A stretch of 64,000 nt of DNA from the NCBI RefSeq assembly GCF_030272615.1, contig NC_081406.1, forward strand, positions 231,250,396 to 231,314,395, in the 5' to 3' direction. The notes beneath the pieces were generated by a model that was given only the letters and a program-made list of their open reading frames with translations, was not told the origin of the DNA and searched no databases. Shown piece by piece: positions 36,501 through 48,310 of this stretch. Every line of letters begins with the position of its first letter. Positions within the stretch are counted from its first letter, which is position 1. The translations under genes and the position numbers were made by a program. This DNA comes from Cryptomeria japonica. Lineage: Eukaryota; Streptophyta; Pinopsida; Cupressales; Cupressaceae.

Positions 36501-37988
36501 CCGACCTCTCTGGTAAATCAGTCCAGCTTGACTTTACTCGTTATAAATAGTCCCTTGTTAACAAGTTTACCAACCTTTTTTATGGACTTGTCCTGCCTGA
36601 CTACACTGCATCTCTTTAATTGTAAAATGTTGAATTCTTTACCGGAGATCGTGGGGTCTCTAAATATGCTGAAGATGATTAAGATAGTTTCCACAGGAGT
36701 GTCAACGATATCAATAACTGAAGACAGCTGTCCCAGCCTCGAATGGCTTGAACTTCACAATAATGATCATCTAAGGGATATTCAAACCCTGCCAACATCA
36801 ATGCGGACACTAAGGGTAAGTAGATGTAAAATGCTGAAGAAAATAATGGGTCTTCGCTGTTCAGCAAATCTTCAATTTCTTTGCATAAAATGGTGTCCGG
36901 AGTTAAATGAGATCGCAAGTTTTACAGATTTTCATTCCATCAAAGAGGTCAGGATAGAAGATTGCAACAAAGTTGTCAAAATCGAAGGGCTACAACATTC
37001 GAGGTCCTTGAAGGTAGAGATATATTCCACGGGAGTGGCAACGATATCAATAAGTGGAGACAGCTGTCCCAGCCTCGAAGCTCTCCAACTTGGCAACAAT
37101 GGTGATCTAGTGGATATCCAAACCCTGCCGACATCACTGCGGAGGCTAGAGGTATCCAACTCTAAATCGCTGAAGAAGATAATGGGTCTTCGCGGTCTAG
37201 CAAACCTTCAGTCTCTTTCTATAAGCAATTGTTCGGAGTTAAATGAGGTCTCAAGTTTTGCAGATTTCCAGTCCATCAAAGAGGTTAGGGTAAAAGATTG
37301 TGACAAAGTTATGAGAATCGAAGGGCTAGAGAATCTGAGGTCATTGGAGACGTTGGAGGTAAAGACATCATGGAAGTGCCAAGGCATACAAAGTTTGGAG
37401 GGCATGGAGAAATTGGAGAGATTGGTAATGGTAGCAGAGAACAGATCAGCTATTCAACGCTGCATTCAGACTATAAAGGTAATCAAAACTGTGGCTTGGT
37501 TATGTTAAAACATATAAATTGTGATGCAGTTAATTTTATTGGGTGGAATAATTTTGTTGCAGAAATGGCCAGGCGAGATGGTGATATGCGGAAGGGCAGT
37601 GAGTGGTGCAGAGTCGGTGATGAATTCTCTTTCCTGTCCCACCCTTACCATGCTGCCATTCAAAAAGATATGTAGAAGTCAATGGGAGGTAGAATGTGCG
37701 AAGACGAATGCTTCCGATGCGGTCGTCGTATGTTTCCTTGTAAATTCATCCGCATATAGTGGATTCTATATGAATGTTAGTGGTCGGCCGGTAATCAAAG
37801 ATGTGCGATTGAGAGAGGGGAAATGGGTGATTGTAGTTGTGTTGAGACAAGAAATAGACTTGCTTTTTGGGAAAGTTTGTTTGTATGCATCAGGAAGGAA
37901 GAGTGAGGTTAAGAGAGGAATGATGTTGATGGGAGAGGAAGGAAGAGTGCTAGGGGGAATTACACGATTCTGGCCATTGTTCATCTAA
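33587..37988 (+). CDS. TIR-NBS-LRR (TNL) disease resistance protein, five exons
   Basis: Predicted exons are 33587-34116, 34237-35326, 35443-35775, 35874-37478 and 37563-37988. All four introns are GT-AG (120, 116, 98 and 84 bp) and join without a stop to 1327 residues. TIR (about 30-165) begins FDVFINHCGSD and keeps WCLAELSFML, with the putative catalytic Glu at 104. NB-ARC has P-loop GMGGAGKTT (Lys 244), kinase-2 LIVLDDVD (319-320), RNBS-B VTTRDL, GLPLSLEVFGG, RNBS-D MFMDVACFF, and intact MHD (506-508). Leucine-rich repeats occupy about 650-1180, with a 112-residue internal duplication. Exon 5 encodes a 141-residue C-terminal domain of beta-rich look. TNLs are intracellular immune receptors whose TIR domains hydrolyse NAD+ after effector sensing. 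I chose ATG 33587 (CCATGG context, normal TIR start) over an in-frame open extension upstream to 33413. The specificity is unknown. Exon borders are my reading, not transcript evidence. Confidence 0.92.
36699..37370 (+). repeat. 112-codon tandem duplication in the LRR exon
   Basis: Positions 36699-37034 and 37035-37370 align with a period of exactly 336 bp. Shared blocks include GACAGCTGTCCCAGCCTCGA, ATAATGGGTCTTCGC, and CCATCAAAGAGGT. The duplicated peptide has several LRR units (ISIxxDSCPSLE, IQTLPTS, KKIMGLR, SIKEVR). Being in frame, it lengthens the LRR without damage. Confidence 0.9.
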
Positions 37989-38039
37989 TATGTGTAACTT
38001 TCCAAATTTCCATTGATGCGAGACAAAAAGTTTAAATTA

Positions 38040-38045
38040 AATAAA
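38040..38045 (+). terminator. candidate polyadenylation signal of the TNL gene
   Basis: AATAAA lies about 52 bp after the TNL stop codon in AT-rich sequence. The distance is short for a plant 3' UTR but plausible. Confidence 0.45.
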
Positions 38046-39946
38046 AGAATATTTATTTTGCAAGAATAGTCATTTAGTGTTGAAGATAATTAGATAAATT
38101 TAAAAATAAAAATAAAAATATTTTAAAAATATTTTTAAAATTAGAGATATGACTTTTGGATTATTTTATTTATTTTAAAATTATTGTATTTAATTATATA
38201 ATTATTTTTATTTATTGAAAGTTATGTTATTTTAATTTAGATTTATTTAATAAATTATTTTATTTTTATTTATGCAAGAGTTGGTTTATAGTTTTAGGTT
38301 TTTAAAAAAATATATAGATTATGTTTTATTTTTTAATATATACAATCATGATCTTTAATGTCATTATAAGATGTCTCTCAACATACTTAATTTAGATAAA
38401 TTAGAGCTAGGAATTGCTAAATTGAAATATTGTTGGAAGAATACATGTTGATAGACATGGCACCAATAAATTTAGAAATAATGATGATAGATAAAGGTTC
38501 ATGCTCCATAAAAGTTGATGAAGAGTAAATGTCGATGTCCAAGTACAAATAATTAATAATACTAGTATGTTGAATGTTTTAGTCAATGTGGGTCAAATTT
38601 GATCTTCTCAACTCAACCTTGAGAGGATTACATGAATTATTTAATGTGTGATTAATCTATAATTTATATGATCATCTTGATAAGATGCAAACTTATAAAA
38701 CTCATTTCACCTTAATTCTCTCGTATTTGAATTCTTGAAAGGATGGTGCTATTTTAAAGTATCATTAGTGAGTACGGTTGATTATTAGGGCCAAGTCCAT
38801 AGACAGAGTAGTTTTATGATCTTAAGAGAATAAGTCACAACCCATTTTGATTAGATTGAACATCTCACATTAAATATTTAAATTTTGGATGTGTTGATCA
38901 AAGTTGAACCTTATTATGAATAGTGGGAAAAATTATGATGAGTATAATATTTGATTTTGATCTTGTTTATATGGGTACCAACATAAATTAATGTTTTTCT
39001 TTTTTCCATGATTGCACAAGCAAGTCAACACCCTCATAAGAAAGAGAATATAATTGAAGATAGAAAAAGCTTAGCATCTTGAAAATGAATGGCTATGATC
39101 GAATGCACACACAATCACTTAGGAATTATTAAACAGTTATTTTAATTATTTGGATAATTGAGTAGGTATGTCTTATTTTAAATCATTCTTGAATCACAAA
39201 ATATGCAATTACAAAGAAATAAATACCAAGAATCTTGAAGAAGAGTCCCACGAGACAATGAATCCACAAAAGCTTGATGTATTGAAATATGTACTAGCAA
39301 ATCACTAGCACTCAAATCCACTATCTTCGCAAAATGTATCTTTGGACAAAGAAAAAAAGATTTTAAAACTGAAGTAAACTATTAAAACTATGTTATGAGC
39401 CTCAAATCATTAACATGAAGACCTTTACAATGTCTTGAAAACATGAATTTATAGGAGATCTCCTCATTTCTAGGAACTAACTTGTCCAAAATTCCTACTT
39501 TTTAGGAAGTTCAACCAACATGCAAGATGCTGACCTTAACTCATTCTAAGCTTAACACCCCCAAATTAGCAAGACGAAGTCGTCAATTGGAAGTAAAGAG
39601 ATGCTAAGTTGGAACTGATTTTGACAACTCACACTTACCTCTATGTCCTTTGTATACTACTGCTAATTACATGCATGCAAAGGAAGAGGAGACGAGACTA
39701 CAATATGAAGAAGAAAACTCACCATTTTGGTTGTAGTTCACTATCTGTGCTTTGTTGCTTTCCTACCATGTAGATAGGATTTCCATGTCAATACTAAGAA
39801 TTAACTAGAAATTGACTCTCCATTCCATGCTTGATCAAAATTCAAAATTTCAAATCCTACGAGAATAAAGCCTTCTCAAGCCTTTCCTTATACTCTTCAT
39901 AGTTTTCCAAACATTGGCCTAGGGACTACTCATCGGGACCATCTAT
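38046..39946. other. AT-rich spacer without recognised genes
   Basis: Sequence downstream of the TNL gene, at first extremely AT-rich (38040-38360). No coding frame, repeat end or RNA gene could be supported. Confidence 0.5.
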
Positions 39947-42900
39947 TTATTCTATCTGAAACTTAGCAACTCTAATTGCCTCTTTCAACTTACCAAGTGT
40001 ATCCTCTAAGGTTTCCACCACCTTCGTGACATGGTCAGTAGCAATGATCATTTCTATGCACTCATTGAGGACATGTTCATCAAACTTCCTATTTAGGCCA
40101 AACTTCTCCTCCACCCTTCTATCCCATTCAGATAGAACAACTTCCATGGTATCTAAGCAACCCACATCTCACCTGTGGAAATGAGCCTTTACATTGGTTG
40201 TTATGTAGTCCTCATATGCCTAATGTTCATTCAGCACGGGGTAGTGACTTGTTACTATGTCACTCCTATAATTAACCATGATTTATAACTTGAACTCCAA
40301 CTTGTCTAGACAACTCTATATGAAACCACACTCCTCATCTCCTACGAGATTTTTTGAACTTTGATTTCATACTCAGTCATTCCTTTTATTTTATTCATAA
40401 ATCGATTTTCTCTCCGAGATTTTGAGAATTTTGGTCCCATTCATTAGCAAGGGCTAACATAACCAATTCTAGTTCACATTCCTCCTCATACATGTCATAA
40501 GACTTGGTAATTAATGACTTGATCTTGTTCATATGTTCTATAACCCATGTATCCATTGTTGTGGCCTTTCCATTCATGGCATATAGTGAGTCAATCTTTA
40601 TCTTTGGGATCAAAGGAGGTACCTGTACTCTTGAGGACTGAGAGGCTAAAGGAGCAACAACATCCTTGAAGAATTGTTCGAAATATGCAACTTTGGCTTT
40701 CAACTCCTGTTTTGATAGATATTCCTTATGCATTATTTATTTGGGTGTTTTAGTGGCTACATTGACAGTTGCCACTTCTCCCCATTTGGTTTTCTTTCTC
40801 AATTTTAGTATAGAGACTTGATAATACAAGGGATTCATTTCTTGGGGATCTTTGTCTATTATAGGAGCAACAATGTCAACAAACACTTCTCCTTGAGAAT
40901 CTCTAGAATTAGAGTATATGGTCCTTGCCTTATTTGGATTTCTTGGAGCCTCAACCTCTTTGATCATATCTTCAATACTTACTCTCTTAAGCATTGTTTT
41001 CTTCTTCATTTGGAGATTAAGCTGTAACCATTGAGGAAAATATGAATTATATTGAATTTGAGATGAAAACCCTCCTACAAAAGAGCCTAGTCTTGTGTGT
41101 TAATGGATGGTGATTGTTTCGATGCCTCATGTTGTTCCTTAGGAAGAGGGTTCTTTGGAGGTGGTCAAGAAAGATCTTCCTCTTCCTCTTCTTCTTGTAT
41201 CTTTGCCAATTCCTCTCTTCTTATTTTCCTAAACTTCATCAACTTTGATCAAGCTTGATCCTATTGTGTCAACACCATTTTAGCATCCTTTGTATCCACA
41301 TCTATCTCCATTATCCTTTGTTCTTGGCTCGGTTCTATTCAAGAGTGATGACTAGAACCTAAGGAATAGTCACCTCTTGAATGGTCAATATTGATATATA
41401 TTACTATTGTTGCTCGACCATTGTTGATTTCTTGGATGATGATGGCTCTTGTGTTACTTGAGGAGGAGGATTTTTTTCTTTTTAGGGCCAACCACTTGAG
41501 CCACGATCCTTTTTGTTAGGTTTTTTTAGGCAAACTAGAGATATAAACAATATTTAATATAATGTAGAATAAGATAGGAAAAATAACAAAACACAATAAC
41601 ATAGAGATTTAACATGGTTCACCCAATGTGGCCTACATCTACTAGAGAAATAGCCATCCACTTATTTTCTATTATCTAGTGAAGAACAAATTACAATATG
41701 ATATCTTTTTCATTACATAGCCACTTACTTATAAGCCTTTTTGGCAGTTTACAAAGGTTGGCTTACATACCAAAACCCTAGCCGAATCCTTTATGAAATA
41801 ATGGGAAATTTTTGGCTTTAAGGGCATTGCCCTCAAAACCCTCGACTAGGGGTTTTTCCCCCAATGCCCACATTGGGGGGACAAGACCTCGTAGGAGGGT
41901 CTCTACCCCCTGCACTCTCTTGTTAAATAATCAGGGGGGCAAATGCGGCTAACAAATTTACCAAAATTTAAGCTCAACAACATGACCAATTGCCACATAC
42001 AAATGAACTCCCACTTAGAGATTGATCAGGCTCCATACCAAACAATCTCCCACTTGGAGAAACATCTATGACAAACACCGCTGCATTTGTAGCTCCCACT
42101 AGATTGACACACCTAGACGTAGCTTGTTTCTCATCTCCAATAGTATCATGCTTGAAGGCCAATACAAACTAAGCAAGGAGTAAGTTTTTATTGAGTTACT
42201 GTCTTGGTCAACATATTTGCATGATTATTGGTAGTGTGTATCTTCTCCAACTTCAACTATCCATCCTCTACTACAAAGCATATGAAATGGTACCTAAGCT
42301 ATATATGTTTTTTCTTAGAGTGAAGGGCTGAATTATTTGCAAGATGAATGACACTATGATTATCACTGTATAACCTTCTATTCTCCTACTGCTTGCCCAA
42401 TTCTCCATAAACCATTGTAAACAGATCACCTCCTTACTAGCCTCTATAGTAGCAACATATTCTGCTTTTGTGGTGGAGAGTGCAACAACCTTTTGCAACC
42501 ATGAAATTCAACTAGCTATTGTTCCACCTAAAATAAACACATACCTTGTTTTGCTCCTCTTGCTATCACTATCTCCTACTAGATCTGAGTCAACATATCC
42601 CTGGAGAGTAGAATTAGAACCTCCAAAACATAATTATTGTGTAGTATTACCTCTCAAATACCCGAGAATCCACTTTATTACATTCCAATTCTCTTTTCTG
42701 GGATTGTTCATTTACCTGCACTCACAACTCCCATTACTCTACTTCTTATACCCCCTGGTTAAATTATGGGGAAGCGTGACTGACAAAGCTACCAATATTT
42801 AAGCCCAACAACATGATTAGTCACTGCATACCAACAATCTCCCACTTGGAGACAGATTAGGCTCCATACCAAACACTTTTCTCATCTATTTTTGTCTCTT

Positions 42901-44924
42901 CATCATCCTCATCATCTTCCATGTCATGGATTTTTGGTTTGTTTTCTTGTGAAGGTGGTTGAATTTCTGAGGACATTGTAGCTACACTATGACTTTCTTC
43001 TTCTTCTTCCCTTCTTTGAGAATTAGTCCTATATCATTCTTGGAGGAGCTATTGTTGCTTGTGCAACTATTGCAAGTCCTGTCATTACTCCTACCTCTAA
43101 AATTGTTTTAAGGAACTTTCTTCTTGCATTTGTTCATCTAGTTTTTTCTTAATCACTCCTACTTCCTCTTCATCCATGAGATCCTCATCCTAACCTCCTT
43201 TATCCCTCTTACTCTTCTTCTTCTTTCTCTCATATTACGTAGTCACTTTAGGCTGAGGGTTATCTTTGGGTTTTTTCTTCTTACCCTTTTCTTTTGACTT
43301 GCTTGGCATAGATGAGAGCCTTAAGTTTATTCATTGTGTACTCATGTTGATCATCTTGAGTGTCAGACCTTCAATTTTGGTATTCTCCTTTCTAGACCAC
43401 CTAATTGAGGCAAGGGGTCTTTGAGCTACTTGATGTGTTTCATAGATGGGATCTATGATTTATCCATTGTCCAAGAATCTCTCTAGGATATCCTTCATTA
43501 TTTTGAATGCTCTCATTTGAAATATTGTTAGTCTATAGTATCTACACATCTAGGCTTCAAAACTATCTTGCATCTTGGCCTAGAAATCTTCTAAGGTAGG
43601 TACATAATCTTGAAATGAGTTAGGAATCAAAGCTTTTAATTTACTCGTTGGATCATAAATAGTCCCCCTTGATTCATACTCCTTAATGTTTAAAGCTTGT
43701 AGTTCATGAATTATTGTCTTAGATGCATGCAGATTAGGGCACTTGTAAAATTCAAGCTTGAAAGGAAAACCTACTCCAGACTTGTGTTTTAAAGTCATCA
43801 ATGCTTGCACCTCCACTATTTGCTTGGAGAATTCCAATAAAATGATTTATGTTTGCAATATCTTGGTACCAAGAAAGGATGATAATGGAATCCGCTCAAT
43901 TTGATATAAGTGGACTTAGGGTTTTCGATGAAATAAGTCCCCCATGTCTTCACTAGTTCCATTGCTTCTTTTGATAGGCAGTATCCCACATCTCTTGTGA
44001 GTTTGATAATAATTGCATCTAAGAATGCATCATTAACTCTTATGAAGTGATCATTTGATGGCTTTAAGTGCAGTTGGCGAAGGTTCTCCCATGGCAAGAT
44101 ATTACCTAGAACTTCGTCCATTCTCTCTTTTGTATCTAATCCAAGGAATACTCCTCTTCAAGAAACCAACCAAATTACATAAGTCATAAAGAAATTCTTT
44201 ATCTTAAGAACCTTTTTGATCTGCTCATCCAAGTTATTTGAAATGATCTGTGCCCAATCAAAGTGGTACTCACCTTTTAGGATAGTGAAGATGTAATAAT
44301 ACATCCATGAGGAATAAAACTTAGAACATTCTTTCCCAAATGCTCTGCTAAGTTGTATAATAAGTTCTATCATCGCATCCTTGCAATCTAACTTGTAAAT
44401 ATTATCAATGACCTTATTATCAGACTTGAGAGGTTGTTTTAGCCATGTCTTATTCAAATAATCCTTATACTTATCTTCATTCTTAGAGTAATTAGATAAG
44501 GATTCTTCTTATGTATCTTGTAAAGATTGATCAAATTGTAGTATCTTGAATGTTTGGGCTATCATAGTTGTGGATAAGTCCATAATTACATTTCCTTTAC
44601 CATCCAAACATTGCCTTGTAGCCTCATTGTAATGTTGAGAAATTACCATGATCAACTCTGTTGATTGGACTTTTTGAGGAAATACAATCTCATGTGGTAA
44701 TCCGAGCCTCTCCTTTCTTAGGTAAGAAATGTTAGCATCTTTGTCCCATATGGCTGGCCTTATTGCTTCCATATCTATGTGGCCTATTTCTATGCCTGTC
44801 ACCCATTGCACCTCATTTTCCATCCTTGACAAAGTGGGTTGACCCTTGTATAGATTGTGAAGGGTGAAAAATTAGGGTTTCACCCAATGATGTAGTAAAA
44901 CCATTATTTTTTGCTTAGGAACCA
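39947..44924 (-). pseudogene. large unrecognised transposon-like ORF, decayed and split by copia sequence
   Basis: On the minus strand a series of open blocks (about 44924-43330, 41010-40395, 40165-39947) read as one protein broken by stops. It probably begins MVPKQKIMVLLHHWVKP near 44924 and includes EVQWVTGIEIGHIDMEAIRP, a histidine/aromatic-rich middle, Lys-rich clusters near 43250 and acidic coiled-coil-like segments near 40600 and 40100. I do not recognise a domain. Many stops are TAG or TAA where Gln fits (43580, 43547, 40737). A copia fragment (41514-42700) is inserted. It begins just below an LTR of the TGTAGC family on the same strand, so it may be the first ORF of such an element. 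A decayed host gene family is less likely. Confidence 0.45.
41514..42700 (-). mobile_element. Ty1/copia fragment: RNase H and 3' LTR
   Basis: Minus-strand sequence at about 42690-42271 encodes the copia RT/RNase H end (VIKWILGYLRGNTTQ, GYVDSDLVGDSDSKRSKTRYVF, KVVALSTTKAEYVA) with two internal stops at Gln or Trp positions. Below it comes the usual copia polypurine region (CTAAGTGGGAG) and an LTR, TGTTAGCCGC...CCTAACA, at 41954-41514 (441 bp). The rest of the element is missing. At 42749-42850 there is a second, similar copia 3' junction (TGTCAGTCACGC...), so at least two copia 3' ends are stacked here. Confidence 0.75.
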
Positions 44925-44999
44925 TCACATTAGGGAAAGCTAGAGTTTGATAGATATATCCTTGCTAGATCTAGATTATGATAAGATTATAGGGGTTTA

Positions 45000-46038
45000 A
45001 GATGTGCCTCTTCTTTCCCTTTAAATTGAATTGATTTGATTAATAATATTGAATTCAGGGTAAATGTATGTAAGTTAAATCAAATATGCACAAACAGTGA
45101 GCTACAATCATCAAAATGGAGCTATGAACCTAGATCTGAGCAATATGTGAGTGTTCAGATCTATTCCAAGAAGGTCGTCCTGAATTGTCAAGACTGGAAT
45201 ACTCGTCACTTTGGTCCTTCAAAATTTTCATCGTCCAAAGGGAATTTGTTTGTCTCTATGAATATGTTGATCTTGAAAATTACAGATTTGTACCTATTCT
45301 TGCACACAATAGAGAAGTGAGAATGGTTGGGAATAGGGGTTTGCCTTAGGTCAAACCCTGGTTTTGAAATTAACCATGAAATAGAATTGAAATGTAATGG
45401 AAATTATTTCCTTTTGAGGGAAATGATGAAAATGTCTAAAACACTAATTATATACCTTTTTATGAATTTGTGTTTGTCTTCACAAGGAATTAGGGTTTCA
45501 TGTAGATAGTCTTCATAAAACATAGAACATGAATGCAATCTCTAATGCTTGAATCTTGAATTTACTTTTTCTCCAATGCTTGAAAGAAGACTGATCTTTC
45601 TTGCTCACTTCAATTTGAATGAATGCTTGATTGATCAGATGTTGAATTGATTGAATGTATATCAAAATGAGAGGGCTATACCTCCTTTTACACATGCTTA
45701 GTTGAATTTGAATTTTTTTTTAATTTTTCGACATGAGCTGACACGGGATCTGAGTTCCTACCCATTTTATGTTACCATCATGAGGCCCCACAATGGGTCC
45801 TTTTGAAGAGGAACAAGGCACTGGGTGCTCCGGTCCTTGAGGACCAGGGTGCTAGCACCCTAGTCCTGGACATAAGAGTCCTAGGATATTGGGGGGAGAA
45901 GTGTAGAACATGAAAATTTGAGTGAAAATGCATGGTGTGAGCACAATCAAGGCTTCAATCAGGCCTTAGGGGATGAACACCAAGGTGAGGGCCCAAGTGA
46001 GGACAAAATTATAAGGGAATATAATTTAGGATGCTACA
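45000..46038 (-). mobile_element. LTR of the TGTAGC gypsy family, minus orientation
   Basis: Read on the minus strand it starts TGTAGCATCCTAAATTATA at plus 46038, directly after a polypurine-like AAAGTGGGTGCTAAA. It shares with the other copies the GGGTTTGACC/ AGGCAAACCCC segment, and a palindromic box at 45832-45866 (core AGGGTGCTAGCACCCT). The lower end is blurred; similarity fades near 45000. With the polypurine tract above it, it acts as the 3' LTR of the Gag-protease element at 46039-51619. Confidence 0.7.
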
Positions 46039-46053
46039 TTTAGCACCCACTTT
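46039..46053 (-). other. polypurine tract before LTR
   Basis: On the minus strand, AAAGTGGGTGCTAAA immediately precedes the LTR start TGTAGC. This is the plus-strand priming site expected in front of a 3' LTR. Confidence 0.6.
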
Positions 46054-47699
46054 AGTGAGAGTATTAGATTAAGTATACTCTCGACAAAGTATAAAGGTTT
46101 GTATTGAAAACTTTTATCAAGACATCAAAGAGACAAGACACACTAAGCCCTCAAGGGTCTTTAAGATCTTACTACTTCAACATCAAGATAAAAGGGACAT
46201 CAAAAGAAATGAGGAGAGAAACATGACTGCTAGCTTAGTAAGGTTCGCTTACTATGAGTCATAAAAAAAGAAAAAAACCAAATTACAAAGAAAAAGGTGT
46301 AGTTTGCAAAGTAACTTGAGTATCGAGACATGTGATAGTGTGTGCATAAAGTGAAACATTGAGTGGAGTGTATGCCCCCATGTTAAAGTGATTACATACG
46401 ACTTACATCCAAAAGACAAGCACATTACCATAATGATATGCCACCAAGAAAGGAAAAATCAAAGGATAATGGTCACAAAACATAAAACACATAAGGGATC
46501 CACTAACTTTGGGGTCAAATTGCTCTTGTGATAAATAATCTATAACATGAATATGTATGTATTGAATTGACCTCATCCCTCAAAGGAAGTAGAACCACAA
46601 GCACAATGGAAGAAGGGAACATGTGCCTTTTGAGTCAACATGGAAGAGACCGAAAGAGAGATCTCAATGCTTTGCATTGTCCCCAAGTAGATAACACAAG
46701 GGGCAACAAATAGAAGAATTGAGATTCAGATAGAAGAATGTCACAATAGATTCAGTCTCTTTATTACCTCGTACCAATAGAGTGACAAGAGTCATCCAAA
46801 GAGAACCTAACATAACATAAAAACACATCACGAGGAAACACATTACGAACAAGCAAGTGAGGAGAGAGAATCTATGACTCAAATTAAGCTAATCAAGCAA
46901 ATTATCTACCTCCCAATCTTACTGATTATTGTTTTGGGAAGGTGGATAAGATGCAAGAGGAGAAACTTCGAGCACGGTAGATGGAGCTACTACAAGTTCC
47001 AAACAAGGACCATACTCTAATTATGAGTCATTTGGTCTATCAGTAGGAGCTAGGATTAATGATTTTGAAGACTTTTAGATAAATCATTGTCAACATCAAC
47101 AAGCTCGTATTCATCATTGGAATCATTAGCATCAACATTGTTATCATCAACATCATTTTCATCCATTTCTTCCTCAAGATTAATAAAAATAGAATCTCTA
47201 ATACAAGTAGAACATGAACCATAATCTTTCTTAAGCATTTTTTAATCTTGGTGATTTAGGTTGAAATTGCTCCCTAGGGTTAGGTGAAGCTTGAAAAATG
47301 GGACTAACTCAATATTTGGTGTCTTCGGGGAGGAAATGGATTGAAAAACAATTTGATGAGCCTTAACACGCGATCTCCACCGATGTTCTCTTGCATAATG
47401 GTTTCTTTTAGTTTTAGACGAGGGTTGTCAAGGTTTTGGATCAATGGAAATACACTTCTTCTCTTCCTTTAAAGGAGAGGGAATGGGAGAAGGTCTACTA
47501 GATTGAAAAATAGGAGATGTCAGGTGCTTCCCTTTATAAGATGTAGGAGGCAGAACTATGACACATATAGGGGGAATAAAAGGTATAAGAAGGAGACCGA
47601 GTGCATCATGAGGAGGAGGAATAGGTCTAGATTCACTAGGCTTAATGATAAGATCATAATAGTCTTCCACTTTTCATAAGATTGGAAGAATGCATCACT
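46054..47699 (-). other. 3' interior of the gypsy remnant, no clear protein
   Basis: Contains short acidic frames on the minus strand (around 47240-47060, rich in Asp and Asn) and a Pro-rich stretch (47670-47428) in frame-disrupted continuation of the protease region. No RT or integrase motif seen. Confidence 0.4.
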
Positions 47700-48285
47700 T
47701 CAAGGTTTAAGAGGCCCAACTTGTTTAGGCCAAAAATAATCAAGGGTGACATCTCCATGCCTCACCATGGATTGATACACACTATGATTGATCGTTATGA
47801 TTTTTTCATTATAAGGAAATTTTAAACATTTATGAATAGTAGAAGGGATCACTTTCATGGAAGAGAGCCAAGGATATCCCAACTTCACACTAAATTGATC
47901 GAATGTAGGAATGATAGAAAAAGTGACATCTAGGAACTTAGCACCAACCTCTACAGGAAGAGTAATAGAACCAATATTAGGGCAAGAGAAACCATAATAC
48001 ACCTTGACCAATACTTAAGATTTATCATATGTTACTTGATGCAATTATAAAGTATAAATATATTCTTCAGTGATCGCATTCACCATACATGTTGGATCAA
48101 TGAACACCCCTCCTGGGAGTTTGTCTTTGATCTTCACAGTGATATATAGTGGGCCATCATGTGCAATGATAGTCTCACTAGGATCAAAGGTAATGCATAG
48201 GTCCTTAGGAGGTGTAGGTTAATCAACAAGATTCACCACATTATTAGACTCAATACCAAGGTCATTAGGAGAATATGCAAGAGGC
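47700..48285 (-). pseudogene. gypsy retropepsin-like protease region
   Basis: The minus-strand translation shows NLVDQ-like and PKDLCITFDPSETI segments, a GGVFIDPTCMVN motif, and LGYPWLSSMKVIPSTIHKC, the usual end of gypsy protease-like domains (hydrophobic-G-x-PWL). Two TAA/TAG stops lie near 48040 and 48015. The catalytic triad DS/TG is not recognisable; the corresponding position may be the FIDP segment. Confidence 0.6.
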
Positions 48286-48310
48286 TCTTGGACTCAACCA
48301 CATTAGTAGA

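Noticed and set aside
46664-46882. Hydrophobic minus-strand frame resembling a membrane protein
   Set aside because: Short, Cys- and Met-rich by composition, and located in the non-coding 3' interior of the gypsy remnant.
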